NCBI GenBank assembly: GCA_036489445.1
Contig: DASXFV010000088.1
Span: forward strand, 1-39,817
Direction of reading: 5' to 3'
From: DAIDKA01 sp036489445
Lineage (GTDB): Bacteria; Pseudomonadota; Gammaproteobacteria; Steroidobacterales; Steroidobacteraceae
DNA: 39,817 nucleotides
This document shows, piece by piece, positions 1 through 7,209 of the stretch (positions within the stretch are counted from its first letter, which is position 1; every line of letters starts with the position of its first letter). Below the pieces are notes generated by a model that saw only the letters and a program-made list of their open reading frames with translations, was not told the DNA's origin and made no database searches. A program made the position numbers and the translations under genes.

Positions 1-141
1 AAAGTGGGACGAGCTGAGGGAGGTAAGGCTTTCCGCTCACGAAGTCGGACTTGCACAATTCTGCCCACGAGCCCTATCCCTGGGTGTTTAAATTAAGGTC
101 GAGAGGTAACCCGGCACGAAATCGAACACCGCAGGCGACGC
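1..141 (-). ncRNA. ssrS: 6S RNA, 3' part cut off by the window edge
   Basis: 6S RNA binds the sigma-70 RNA polymerase holoenzyme and mimics an open promoter. Read on the minus strand, the segment has the family's 5' block (CTGCGGTGTTCG at about 134-123) and 3' block (GTCCGACTTCGTGAG, then AAAGCCTTA at about 32-24), similar to the conserved GTCCG...AAGCCTTA part of the E. coli RNA. It also lies directly downstream of zapA, the usual place in gammaproteobacteria. The RNA is normally about 180 nt, so the 3' closing strand lies beyond base 1. The 5' end is inferred from the -10 box at 148-153. The weakest point is that the whole fold cannot be checked here. Confidence 0.85.
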
Positions 142-147
142 CGAGGG

Positions 148-153
148 ATTTTA
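148..153 (-). promoter_or_regulatory. -10 box of the 6S RNA promoter
   Basis: TAAAAT on the minus strand, about 6-8 bases before the inferred 5' end of the 6S RNA. No convincing -35 hexamer is seen 17 bases upstream. Confidence 0.5.
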
Positions 154-192
154 CCACGAAGGGGAGCGCAGGCGAGTCCAGTGGCGGAAGGG

Positions 193-507
193 CTACAGCT
201 CCAGCTGCTGGTGTCGACCCAGCGCCGCTTCGGCGCGTTCGCGGGCCGCGCGCACCCGAGTGACCGCAGAACTCGTGACCTTGGATTCCTGCTGGCGAAT
301 GCGCAGCAGTTCGTTCGCGAGGTTCAGCGCCACCATCACCGCGATCCGATCCAGGCCCACCACCTTGCCGGTATCGCGAATCTCACGCATGCGGCCATTC
401 AGGAACTCCGCAGCGTCCAGCAGCGCCGCACGCTCTTCATGCGCACAGGCGACAAAGAACTCCTTTTCCAATATCCGGACACTGACCCGTGCGGGTTCGG
501 TGCTCAT
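193..507 (-). CDS. zapA: Cell division protein ZapA
   Basis: ZapA binds FtsZ in the cytoplasm and bundles its filaments at the division ring. The 104-residue product has the family length and layout. An N-terminal beta-strand head (VSVRILEKEFFVAC) is followed by an acidic helix with AAEFLNGRMREIR, the conserved patch around LDRIAVMVALNLANELL, and a C-terminal coiled-coil helix. The ATG at 505-507 overlaps the stop of the upstream coiled-coil gene in an ATGA arrangement, so the two are translationally coupled. 6S RNA follows about 50 bases downstream, the classical zapA-ssrS order. The call is firm. Confidence 0.93.
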   Translation of the reverse strand: MSTEPARVSVRILEKEFFVACAHEERAALLDAAEFLNGRMREIRDTGKVVGLDRIAVMVALNLANELLRIRQQESKVTSSAVTRVRAARERAEAALGRHQQLEL

Positions 508-734
508 GCGCCGTGCTCCAAAGTCTTGAGGCGACCGATCATGGCTTCGACGCGGCTGCGCACCTGTTCATTCTTGTTAAGTAGGGTGGCGCGTTCATTG
601 CCCAGGCTATCGTGCCGCTGTCGCAGTGCACGATTCTCTTCCAGCAGTTGCGCGACCTGGGCGGCGAGTTCGTCGACACGCGATTCCAGGCGGGTGAGCT
701 CGAGATCGAGCTCCGTATTCACTGGGGTGCTCAT
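504..734 (-). CDS. Small coiled-coil protein linked to zapA (TIGR02449 type)
   Basis: The product is 76 residues and almost entirely one heptad-rich helix (residues about 8-72: LELTRLESRVDELAAQ, then LLEENRALRQ). It matches the small ZapB-like coiled-coil proteins encoded before zapA in Pseudomonas and Xanthomonas; a role in Z-ring organisation is inferred from this position. The ATG at 732-734 was chosen because a -10 hexamer (TATAGT, 742-747) ends 7 bases upstream, which fits a leaderless start. A longer open frame upstream has no family support. The 3' end overlaps zapA by 4 bases. Confidence 0.8.
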   Translation of the reverse strand: MSTPVNTELDLELTRLESRVDELAAQVAQLLEENRALRQRHDSLGNERATLLNKNEQVRSRVEAMIGRLKTLEHGA

Positions 735-741
735 AGCACTG

Positions 742-755
742 ACTATAGGCATAAT
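742..755. promoter_or_regulatory. Back-to-back -10 boxes of two divergent leaderless promoters
   Basis: TATAGT on the minus strand (742-747) lies 7 bases before the ATG at 734. CATAAT on the plus strand (750-755) lies 8 bases before the ATG at 764. The two -10 boxes are separated by 2 bp, so each promoter's -35 region must lie in or next to the other gene's first codons. No Shine-Dalgarno sequence precedes either start. Confidence 0.55.
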
Positions 756-763
756 CCATGAGG

Positions 764-1321
764 ATGCAAGCCGCCGACTATGAGCAGATCCAGCAGGTCC
801 TGACTCAGGCTCACTCATTGACCGATGCCGCCGAGGCGCACGGTACATTGACTGGATGCCTGTGTTCCGCCGTGGCTTACCGCTTCGAGGACTGGATGCT
901 GGAAATTCTGCCCGAAGGAGCCGCCGGTTCGTCCTCCAATGAGGTCCTGCTGGAACTGTTTCAGAATACCAGCGTGGCGCTCGGAGAGGCGCAGATGCAA
1001 TTCGCGCCGCTGCTGCCGCAGGATGAAGACCCCATCGATGCCCGTGCCGCGGCCCTGGGCGCCTGGTGTCAGGGCTTCCTTTATGGCCTGGGCACGAGTT
1101 CACTGGCGGATGTGAGCTTGTTGCCCGGTGACGTGGCTGAAGTGGTGCGCGACCTGACGGAAATCACCCACGTCGCCGCCGACAGCGGCGAAAGCCTGGA
1201 ATCCAACGAAGGCGCGTACGCAGAACTGGTGGAGTTTGTACGCGCCGGCGTGCAGCTCCTGTTCGATGAACTGGAACCTCTACGCCGGGAAGCAAGTCAT
1301 CCCGAAGGCCTGTTGCACTGA
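764..1321 (+). CDS. ygfB: YgfB/YecA family protein (UPF0149)
   Basis: The product is about 185 residues, the usual UPF0149 length. Family hallmarks are the N-terminal AEAHGTLTGCLC segment, the central GAWCQGFLYGLG motif and the C-terminal YAELVEFVRAGVQLLFDEL helix. YgfB proteins sit before pepP-ubiH-ubiI in many gammaproteobacteria, as here. In Pseudomonas aeruginosa a YgfB protein influences beta-lactamase expression, but its role here is unknown. An ATG at 758 is also in frame. I prefer 764 because it is 8 bases after the CATAAT box. The stop is 1 base from the pepP start, so the genes form one operon. Confidence 0.88.
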   Translation: MQAADYEQIQQVLTQAHSLTDAAEAHGTLTGCLCSAVAYRFEDWMLEILPEGAAGSSSNEVLLELFQNTSVALGEAQMQFAPLLPQDEDPIDARAAALGAWCQGFLYGLGTSSLADVSLLPGDVAEVVRDLTEITHVAADSGESLESNEGAYAELVEFVRAGVQLLFDELEPLRREASHPEGLLH

Positions 1322-1322
1322 C

Positions 1323-2732
1323 ATGTCACGCCTCAACGCCAAACTGTCCAGCAAGCCCCGGCCGCATGGCCGTACTCCCGCACGGCCGGTACCGCCGGGC
1401 AAGCTGCTGGCCACTCCCAAGGTGATCAGGCGCGAAGAGTTTGCGCGCCGCCGCCGCCAGCTGATGCGGCTGATGGGCCGCGATTCCATCGCCATCATCC
1501 CGGCGGCTCCGGTGCGTCATCGCAACAACGATGTCGAATACCCCTATCGTCAGGACAGTGATTTTCATTATCTGACCGGCTTCGGTGAACCCGAGTCGGT
1601 GGCCGTACTGGTGCCGGGTCGGCAGCAGGCACAGTACGTGCTGTTCGTGCGCGACCGGGATCCGGAACGTGAGACCTGGGATGGTCGGCGTGCCGGAACC
1701 GAGGGGGCGACGCGCCAATACGGTGCCGATGATGCCTTTCCGATCACCGATATCGATGAAATCCTGCCGGGCCTGATGGAGAACCGCACGCGAGTGTTCT
1801 ATGCCATGGGCACTCATCCGGAGTTCGATCAGCGCGTGGTGGGCTGGCTCAACGGTCTGCGCACCCAGGCGCGCCACGGCAAACACCCGCCGCAGGAATT
1901 CGTGACCTTGGATTATGTGCTGCATGATATGCGCCTGACCAAGTCGCGGGCCGAGATCGATGTGTTGCGCGAATCCGCGCGCATCGCCAGCGGCGCGCAT
2001 ATCCGTGCCATGCAGGCCTGCCGTGCAGGAGGTACCGAATACGGCATCAAGGCCGAAATCCTCCACGAGTTCAGTCTTCACAACGCCGATACCTCCTATG
2101 AGCCCATCGTCGGCGGTGGTGCGAACTCCTGCATCCTGCATTACCGCGAGAACGATCAGCCGCTCAGGAGCGGGGATCTGCTGCTGATCGATGCCGGCTG
2201 CGAGTACGAGTACTACGCCTCGGATATCACGCGGACCTTTCCGGTGAACGGGCGCTTCTCCACCGAGCAGCGCGCCGTGTACGACATCGTGCTCGCGGCA
2301 AATGAGGCGGCCATCCAGAAAGTGCGCCCGGGCGCGTCCTGGAATGATCCTCATGAGGCCGCCGTGCACGTGGTCACGCAGGGTCTGGTCAAGCTGGGCC
2401 TGCTGAAGGGGTCGGTGTCCAAACTTGAAAAGGAAGGCGCCTACCGGCGCTTCTTCATGCATCGCACCGGTCACTGGCTGGGCATGGACGTGCATGACGT
2501 GGGCGACTACAAGCTCGCCGATGAATGGCGGGTGCTGGAACCGGGCATGGTCATGACTGTCGAGCCGGGCATCTACATCCCGGCGGGTCTGAAGGGAGTG
2601 CCGCGGCGCTTCGACAACATCGGCATCCGTATCGAGGACGATGTGGTGGTGACCCGGGATGGCGTGGAAGTACTGACCGCGGGGGCTCCCAAGGATCCGG
2701 ACGCCATCGAGGCGCTCATGGCCGCGGCCTGA
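1323..2732 (+). CDS. pepP: Xaa-Pro aminopeptidase
   Basis: A cytoplasmic dimetal pita-bread peptidase that removes an N-terminal residue next to proline. The 469-residue product has the N-terminal creatinase-like domain (EYPYRQDSDFHYLTGF) and a C-terminal catalytic domain. All five metal ligands can be placed: two Asp in IDAGCEYEYYASDITRTF, His in HRTGHWLGMDVHDVG, Glu in MTVEPGIYIP and Glu in IGIRIEDD. The ATG lies 1 base after the ygfB stop. Relative to E. coli it adds about 35 basic, proline-rich residues, so a start further in (for example GTG just before REEFARRRR) is possible. Confidence 0.93.
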   Translation: MSRLNAKLSSKPRPHGRTPARPVPPGKLLATPKVIRREEFARRRRQLMRLMGRDSIAIIPAAPVRHRNNDVEYPYRQDSDFHYLTGFGEPESVAVLVPGRQQAQYVLFVRDRDPERETWDGRRAGTEGATRQYGADDAFPITDIDEILPGLMENRTRVFYAMGTHPEFDQRVVGWLNGLRTQARHGKHPPQEFVTLDYVLHDMRLTKSRAEIDVLRESARIASGAHIRAMQACRAGGTEYGIKAEILHEFSLHNADTSYEPIVGGGANSCILHYRENDQPLRSGDLLLIDAGCEYEYYASDITRTFPVNGRFSTEQRAVYDIVLAANEAAIQKVRPGASWNDPHEAAVHVVTQGLVKLGLLKGSVSKLEKEGAYRRFFMHRTGHWLGMDVHDVGDYKLADEWRVLEPGMVMTVEPGIYIPAGLKGVPRRFDNIGIRIEDDVVVTRDGVEVLTAGAPKDPDAIEALMAAA

Positions 2733-2752
2733 AGTCCCCGGCGGGATAGCAA

Positions 2753-3979
2753 ATGGAAGAATTCGATATCGCCATCATCGGGGGTGGCATGGTGGGTGCC
2801 AGCCTCGCTCTGGCTGTGGCCGCCGCCGGCCGCCGCGCCGTACTCATCGAGGCCATCAGTCCCGACTCCAGCACGCATCAAAGCTTCGATGAGCGTACCA
2901 CGGCGTTGGGGAACGCCAGCCGCCGCATTCTTGAGGCCCTGGGCGTGTGGGACAGTGTGGCGGACCGATGTGGAGTGATCCGCGCCATTCATGTATCCGA
3001 TGCCGGGCGACTGGCCTTCGCGCGGCTCAATGCACGCGAGCAGGGCATCGAGGCGTTTGGTTTCGTGGTGCCCAATCGGGTGTTGGGTGCCGCATTGTGG
3101 GATCAGATCGGGCGCAACGCCGCCATCAGCGTGCGGATGCCGGCCCAGGTGGCGTCGGTCAGCACCGATGCTGCTGGCGTGACCCTGACGCTGGCCGATC
3201 CTGAGGGTGACCCGAAGCGGCCCCAGACCCGCACGCTGCGCGCGCGTCTGGTGGTCGCCGCCGACGGGGCGCACTCGGCCGTGCGTCGGGATGCTGGCAT
3301 TACCGCAACCGAAGCGGATTATGGCCAGGTCGGCATTGTGGCCAATGTCGCGACCGACACCGCTCATGATGGCACCGCTTATGAACGCTTCACGTCCGCG
3401 GGCCCCTTGGCGCTGATACCGCTGCGTGATGGCAGCTATACCGTGGTGTGGGCACGAACGCCTGAGGATGCGGCGCAGACCCTTGGCGCGACGGATGAGG
3501 AATTCCTGAAGCTGCTGCAACAGTGTTTTGGATGGCGGGTCGGAAAGTTCACCCGCGTCGGCCGCCGGGCCAGCTATCCGTTGAAATTGACCCGCGCGGA
3601 TGAGGCAGTGGGTCAACGCACGGTTCTGATCGGCAATGCTGCTCAGTCCCTGCATCCGGTGGCGGGGCAGGGATTCAACCTGGCGCTGCGCGATGTCGCG
3701 GCGCTGGCAGAACTTCTCGCCGAGGAGGGGGATCCGGGCGCGGCCGCGCTGCTGGAACGCTTTGCGCAGGGTCGCGCGGCGGACCGTCGTGGCGTCACGC
3801 GCTTCACCGACGGTCTGATCCGCATTTTCGGCGATGCACGCTTGCCGGTGCGCGTGCTGCGTGATGTGGGGCTGCTGTTGTTTGATCTGTTGCCGCCGGC
3901 CAAGAGCGCCCTGGCGCGTGTCAGTCTTGGATTCGGTGGCCGTACGCCGCGATTGGCGCGAGGTTTGCCCCTGCGATGA
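2753..3979 (+). CDS. ubiH: 2-octaprenyl-6-methoxyphenol hydroxylase, FAD-dependent
   Basis: A flavin monooxygenase of aerobic ubiquinone synthesis that hydroxylates the ring, acting at the inner face of the membrane. The 408-residue protein starts with the FAD Rossmann motif (IIGGGMVGASLALA, residues 8-21). It has DERTTALGNASRRIL, a middle VVAADGAHSAVR motif and a C-terminal GNAAQSLHPVAGQGFNLALRD, the UbiH/UbiI signature. It sits 20 bases after pepP and shares ATGA with the next hydroxylase, so the two are translationally coupled. UbiH rather than UbiF is assigned from gene order and the two-gene pairing. Confidence 0.9.
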   Translation: MEEFDIAIIGGGMVGASLALAVAAAGRRAVLIEAISPDSSTHQSFDERTTALGNASRRILEALGVWDSVADRCGVIRAIHVSDAGRLAFARLNAREQGIEAFGFVVPNRVLGAALWDQIGRNAAISVRMPAQVASVSTDAAGVTLTLADPEGDPKRPQTRTLRARLVVAADGAHSAVRRDAGITATEADYGQVGIVANVATDTAHDGTAYERFTSAGPLALIPLRDGSYTVVWARTPEDAAQTLGATDEEFLKLLQQCFGWRVGKFTRVGRRASYPLKLTRADEAVGQRTVLIGNAAQSLHPVAGQGFNLALRDVAALAELLAEEGDPGAAALLERFAQGRAADRRGVTRFTDGLIRIFGDARLPVRVLRDVGLLLFDLLPPAKSALARVSLGFGGRTPRLARGLPLR

Positions 3980-5223
3980 GCGTGGCCGTCGCTTCACAGA
4001 TGCTGGATGTACTGGTGGTGGGCGGTGGCCCCGTAGGGGCGTGCGTGGGTGCGCTGCTGGCACGCGGGCAGGCGGGCGCTGCGCTGCGCGTCGGGCTGCT
4101 GCAGGCGGCGGCCCCGGCCGCGGCAGCCGATGGCCGGGTGCTGGCGGTGTCGCGCGCCAGCGAAAAAATTCTTGAGGCCGCCGGCGCTTGGGCCCGCATC
4201 AGACCGTATGCCTGGGCCTACGAACACATGCGCGTGTGGCATCAGGGCATAGCGCCGACCAGTGATGAGGTGCTGCAGTTTGATGCGGCGGAGGTTGGCG
4301 AACCGAATCTGGGCTATATCATCGAAGCGCAGCGGGTCACGGCGGCGCTCGTGGATGCCTTCGTGGCGGCAGGCGGGCAGCTCATCAATGGCGAACTGCA
4401 GGGCGTAACCACGCCTGAGCGCCTCGGTGACCCGGTGCGCGTGCAGTCATCCGCCGGCGAGCTGGCGGCACAGCTGATCGTGGGCGCCGACGGTGCGCGC
4501 TCGGCAGTGCGTTCGGCCTACGGAATTGGCGTGAAGACTCACAGCTATGAGCAGACGGCCATCGTGGCGCGCCTGCTGCCCGAACGCCCGCATCACAATA
4601 CGGCCTGGCAGCGCTTCGTGGAGGGCGGCACCCTGGCGTTGCTGCCGCTTGCCGATGGCAGCGTCTCGATAGTCTGGTCGTTGCGCGAGGCACAGGCGCG
4701 CGAACTGCTGGCGACCACGACCGCGCAGTTTGAAGCGCTGCTGCTCGAGCACAGCGATGCGGCACTGGGCACCTTGACACTTGCCAGCACACGATCTGGT
4801 TTTGCGCTGCAGCGGCTGAGCGCGGATCGCTACACCGCGGAGCGTTGTGCGCTGGTCGGGGACGCGGCGCATGTCGTGCATCCTCTGGCCGGACAGGGTG
4901 TGAACCTTGGACTGCTGGACGCGGCCGCCCTGGCACAGCTTTGCCTGCAGGCGCGGGCGACGGGGGAGCATCTGGGAGCACAGCGCACGCTGCGCGCCTA
5001 CGAACGCCAGCGCAAGGGCGAGAACCAGCTCATGGAGTTTTCCATCGACGCCTTCAACCGGGTGCTCGCGCAGGGCGTTGGGCCGGCCTCAGGCCTGGCG
5101 CGACGCGCATTGGCGCTGACCAATCGCAGCGCACTGCTGAAGCGCTTTTTCATCGGCCACGCATCGGGGCAGGCCCCGGAGCTTACAGCCTGGGGATCTG
5201 ATCGAGCTTGGCAGCGCAGATGA
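3976..5223 (+). CDS. ubiI: UbiI/VisC-type ubiquinone C5-hydroxylase
   Basis: Second FAD-dependent ubiquinone hydroxylase (415 residues). It shows VVGGGPVGACVGALLARG near residue 14, VGADGARSAVR in the middle and LVGDAAHVVHPLAGQGVNL in the C-terminal part. In E. coli, UbiI introduces the C5 hydroxyl. The last 41 bases overlap, on the opposite strand, the 3' end of the pterin dehydratase gene. The product could instead be a UbiF- or UbiM-like paralogue; the pepP-ubiH-ubiI order favours UbiI. Confidence 0.88.
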   Translation: MSVAVASQMLDVLVVGGGPVGACVGALLARGQAGAALRVGLLQAAAPAAAADGRVLAVSRASEKILEAAGAWARIRPYAWAYEHMRVWHQGIAPTSDEVLQFDAAEVGEPNLGYIIEAQRVTAALVDAFVAAGGQLINGELQGVTTPERLGDPVRVQSSAGELAAQLIVGADGARSAVRSAYGIGVKTHSYEQTAIVARLLPERPHHNTAWQRFVEGGTLALLPLADGSVSIVWSLREAQARELLATTTAQFEALLLEHSDAALGTLTLASTRSGFALQRLSADRYTAERCALVGDAAHVVHPLAGQGVNLGLLDAAALAQLCLQARATGEHLGAQRTLRAYERQRKGENQLMEFSIDAFNRVLAQGVGPASGLARRALALTNRSALLKRFFIGHASGQAPELTAWGSDRAWQRR

Positions 5224-5521
5224 AGTCGTTCTCGGACAGCCCGTGGATGGCATGCGTGCTGTACCGGACCCGGCAGGTGTTGTAGCTGACTTCCAGGTCC
5301 GGGTGATGGTCTTCGATGTTCGCCACATGCGCCACGGCATTGACGAAGCTCATGGTGCGGTAGAAGTCGCGAAAGGTGAATTCACGTCGCAGACTGGCTG
5401 CGTTCTCATCCAGGGACCAGGCCGGATCCAGACGCAGCAGCAACTCATCGGCGGCGGCGCGCGTCAGCGGCGCGACACCGCCTTCGCAGGGTTCACAGCG
5501 TCTGTCAGCCAGGTCACTCAT
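5183..5521 (-). CDS. phhB: Pterin-4a-carbinolamine dehydratase
   Basis: Dehydrates 4a-hydroxytetrahydrobiopterin, recycling the pterin cofactor used by aromatic amino acid hydroxylases. The 112-residue product has the expected size, the N-terminal CEPCEGG segment and the catalytic EDHHPDLEVSYN motif near residues 71-82. It lies 24 bases downstream of ispG on the same strand, so the two are probably cotranscribed. No phenylalanine hydroxylase gene is in the window. The final 41 bases are antisense to the end of ubiI. Confidence 0.92.
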   Translation of the reverse strand: MSDLADRRCEPCEGGVAPLTRAAADELLLRLDPAWSLDENAASLRREFTFRDFYRTMSFVNAVAHVANIEDHHPDLEVSYNTCRVRYSTHAIHGLSENDFICAAKLDQIPRL

Positions 5522-5545
5522 GAGGCGTCGCGGCTGCTCTGAGGG

Positions 5546-6772
5546 TCAGGAAGCCGCCCGCGGCGTGAAGGTGCGCGCGACGTATTGTTCCACCAGTTCC
5601 TGGAATTCCTCGGCTATCCGCTCGCCCTTCAAAGTGACGGTCTTTGCGCCGTCCTCATACACGGGCGCGACCGGACGCTCCCCCGTGCCCGGCAGGCTGA
5701 TCCCCAGGCTGGCATGCTTGCTTTCACCGGGGCCATTGACCACGCAACCCATGACGGCCACCGTCATATCCTCGACGCCATCGTAGGACCGACGCCATTC
5801 CGGCATGCGGTGCCGGATGTGCGACTGGATGCGCTGGGCGAGTTCCTGAAAGTAGGTGCTGGTGGTGCGGCCACAACCCGGGCAGGCAATCACCATGGGG
5901 GTAAAGGACCGCAGCCCCATGGTCTGCAGGATCTCCTGTGCGACAATGACCTCTTGCGAACGATCCCCATTGGGCTCGGGAGTCAGCGATACGCGGATGG
6001 TGTCGCCGATGCCCTGCTGCAGCAGCACAGACATGCCGGCCGTGGAGGCCACAATGCCCTTGGATCCCATGCCTGCCTCGGTGAGGCCCAGATGCAGCGG
6101 AAACTCGCAGCGCGCGGCCAGATCCGAGTAGATGGCAATGAGGTCCTGCACGCCGGAGACTTTGGCCGAAAGGATGATGTGATCCTTCGGCATCCCCAGT
6201 TCCATGGCCCGCTCGGCGCTCGAGAGCGCCGAGGCCACCACCGCCTGGCGCATGACATCCCGGGCATCCAGCGGTTCGGGGCGGGCCGAGTTCTCGTCCA
6301 TCATCTTCGTCAGCAGGTCCTGGTCGAGGCTGCCCCAATTCACGCCGATGCGCACCGGCTTCTTATACCTGCAGGCGGTCTCGATCATTTCCGCGAACTG
6401 CGGATCGCGCTTGCTGCCGCGGCCGACATTGCCGGGATTGATGCGGTACTTGGCCAATGCTTCGGCACAGCCCGGATATTCGCGCAACAGTTTGTGCCCA
6501 TTGAAATGAAAATCACCGATCAGCGGGACAGTGACCCCCAGCTGATCCAGCCGTTCGCGGACGGGCGCCACCGCGGCGGCGGCCTCGGCCGAGTTCACCG
6601 TGAGGCGCACCAGTTCCGAGCCCGCCCGGGCCAGGGATCTGACCTGTTCGACGGTACCGGCGATATCGGCCGTGTCCGTATTGGTCATGGACTGCACAAC
6701 AATGGGATTGGGACCGCCGACGCGGACAGCCCCAATGGTGGTTACGAGCGATTTGCGACGTGGATGCGACAT
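5546..6772 (-). CDS. ispG: 4-hydroxy-3-methylbut-2-enyl diphosphate synthase
   Basis: Penultimate enzyme of the MEP isoprenoid pathway, a 4Fe-4S protein in the cytoplasm. The 408-residue product is full length. It has an N-terminal TIM barrel (VVQSMTNTDTADI; VRIGVNWGSLD) and a C-terminal iron-sulfur domain with two cysteines in ACPGCGRTTS and a third in GCVVNGPGE. The ATG at 6770-6772 is preceded by TACAAT ending 6 bases upstream and no Shine-Dalgarno sequence, so the mRNA is probably leaderless. It is divergent from dgkA and followed by phhB. Confidence 0.96.
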   Translation of the reverse strand: MSHPRRKSLVTTIGAVRVGGPNPIVVQSMTNTDTADIAGTVEQVRSLARAGSELVRLTVNSAEAAAAVAPVRERLDQLGVTVPLIGDFHFNGHKLLREYPGCAEALAKYRINPGNVGRGSKRDPQFAEMIETACRYKKPVRIGVNWGSLDQDLLTKMMDENSARPEPLDARDVMRQAVVASALSSAERAMELGMPKDHIILSAKVSGVQDLIAIYSDLAARCEFPLHLGLTEAGMGSKGIVASTAGMSVLLQQGIGDTIRVSLTPEPNGDRSQEVIVAQEILQTMGLRSFTPMVIACPGCGRTTSTYFQELAQRIQSHIRHRMPEWRRSYDGVEDMTVAVMGCVVNGPGESKHASLGISLPGTGERPVAPVYEDGAKTVTLKGERIAEEFQELVEQYVARTFTPRAAS

Positions 6773-6778
6773 CTGTGC

Positions 6779-6784
6779 ATTGTA
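6779..6784 (-). promoter_or_regulatory. -10 box of a leaderless ispG promoter
   Basis: TACAAT on the minus strand, 6 bases before the ispG ATG at 6772. No purine-rich ribosome binding sequence lies between them, and no clear -35 hexamer is seen. Confidence 0.5.
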
Positions 6785-6816
6785 CCGCTTAACATGACGG
6801 CAAAATAACCCTCAGG

Positions 6817-7209
6817 ATGGCCATGTTATTGCCGGAATCCTTGGCGCGCGAGAAGCCCCGCGGCCTCACCCGCGTGCTCCGGGCCGCCGGGGCCAGCTGG
6901 AAGGGCCTGCTGGGGGCTTACCGCGGGGAAGCCGCGTTTCGCCAGGAACTGGGCCTGAGCGTACTGGTCATACCTACGGGCCTGTGGCTGGGACGCACCG
7001 GCGTGGAACGTGCGGTGCTGGTAGCCCCCATGCTGCTGGTACTCATTGTGGAACTGCTCAACAGTGCCGTCGAGGCGACGGTTGACCGGATCGGCCTGGA
7101 ACGGCATGTCCTGGCGGGACTCGCCAAGGACATCGGTTCCGCGGCCGTCCTGATGTCATTTGTCCTGTTGGGGGTGGTGTGGCTGCTGGTACTGATGGAT
7201 CACTCATGA
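6817..7209 (+). CDS. dgkA: Diacylglycerol kinase
   Basis: Small trimeric inner-membrane kinase that turns diacylglycerol (for example from periplasmic glucan synthesis) back into phosphatidic acid. The 130-residue protein has the family motifs in order: EAAFRQE, the catalytic helix VELLNSAVEATVDR and LAKDIGSAAVL, with three hydrophobic segments. The N-terminus is about 10 residues longer than in E. coli. The ATG at 6823 is an alternative start. Its stop overlaps the ATG of the next gene (ATGA). An OpgG/OpgD gene at the far end of the window fits DgkA's physiological role but is not linked. Confidence 0.92.
   Translation: MAMLLPESLAREKPRGLTRVLRAAGASWKGLLGAYRGEAAFRQELGLSVLVIPTGLWLGRTGVERAVLVAPMLLVLIVELLNSAVEATVDRIGLERHVLAGLAKDIGSAAVLMSFVLLGVVWLLVLMDHS

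Noticed and set aside
1326..2495. 389-codon open frame opposite pepP
   Set aside because: A shadow of pepP, which has all catalytic motifs; the antisense product has no family features.
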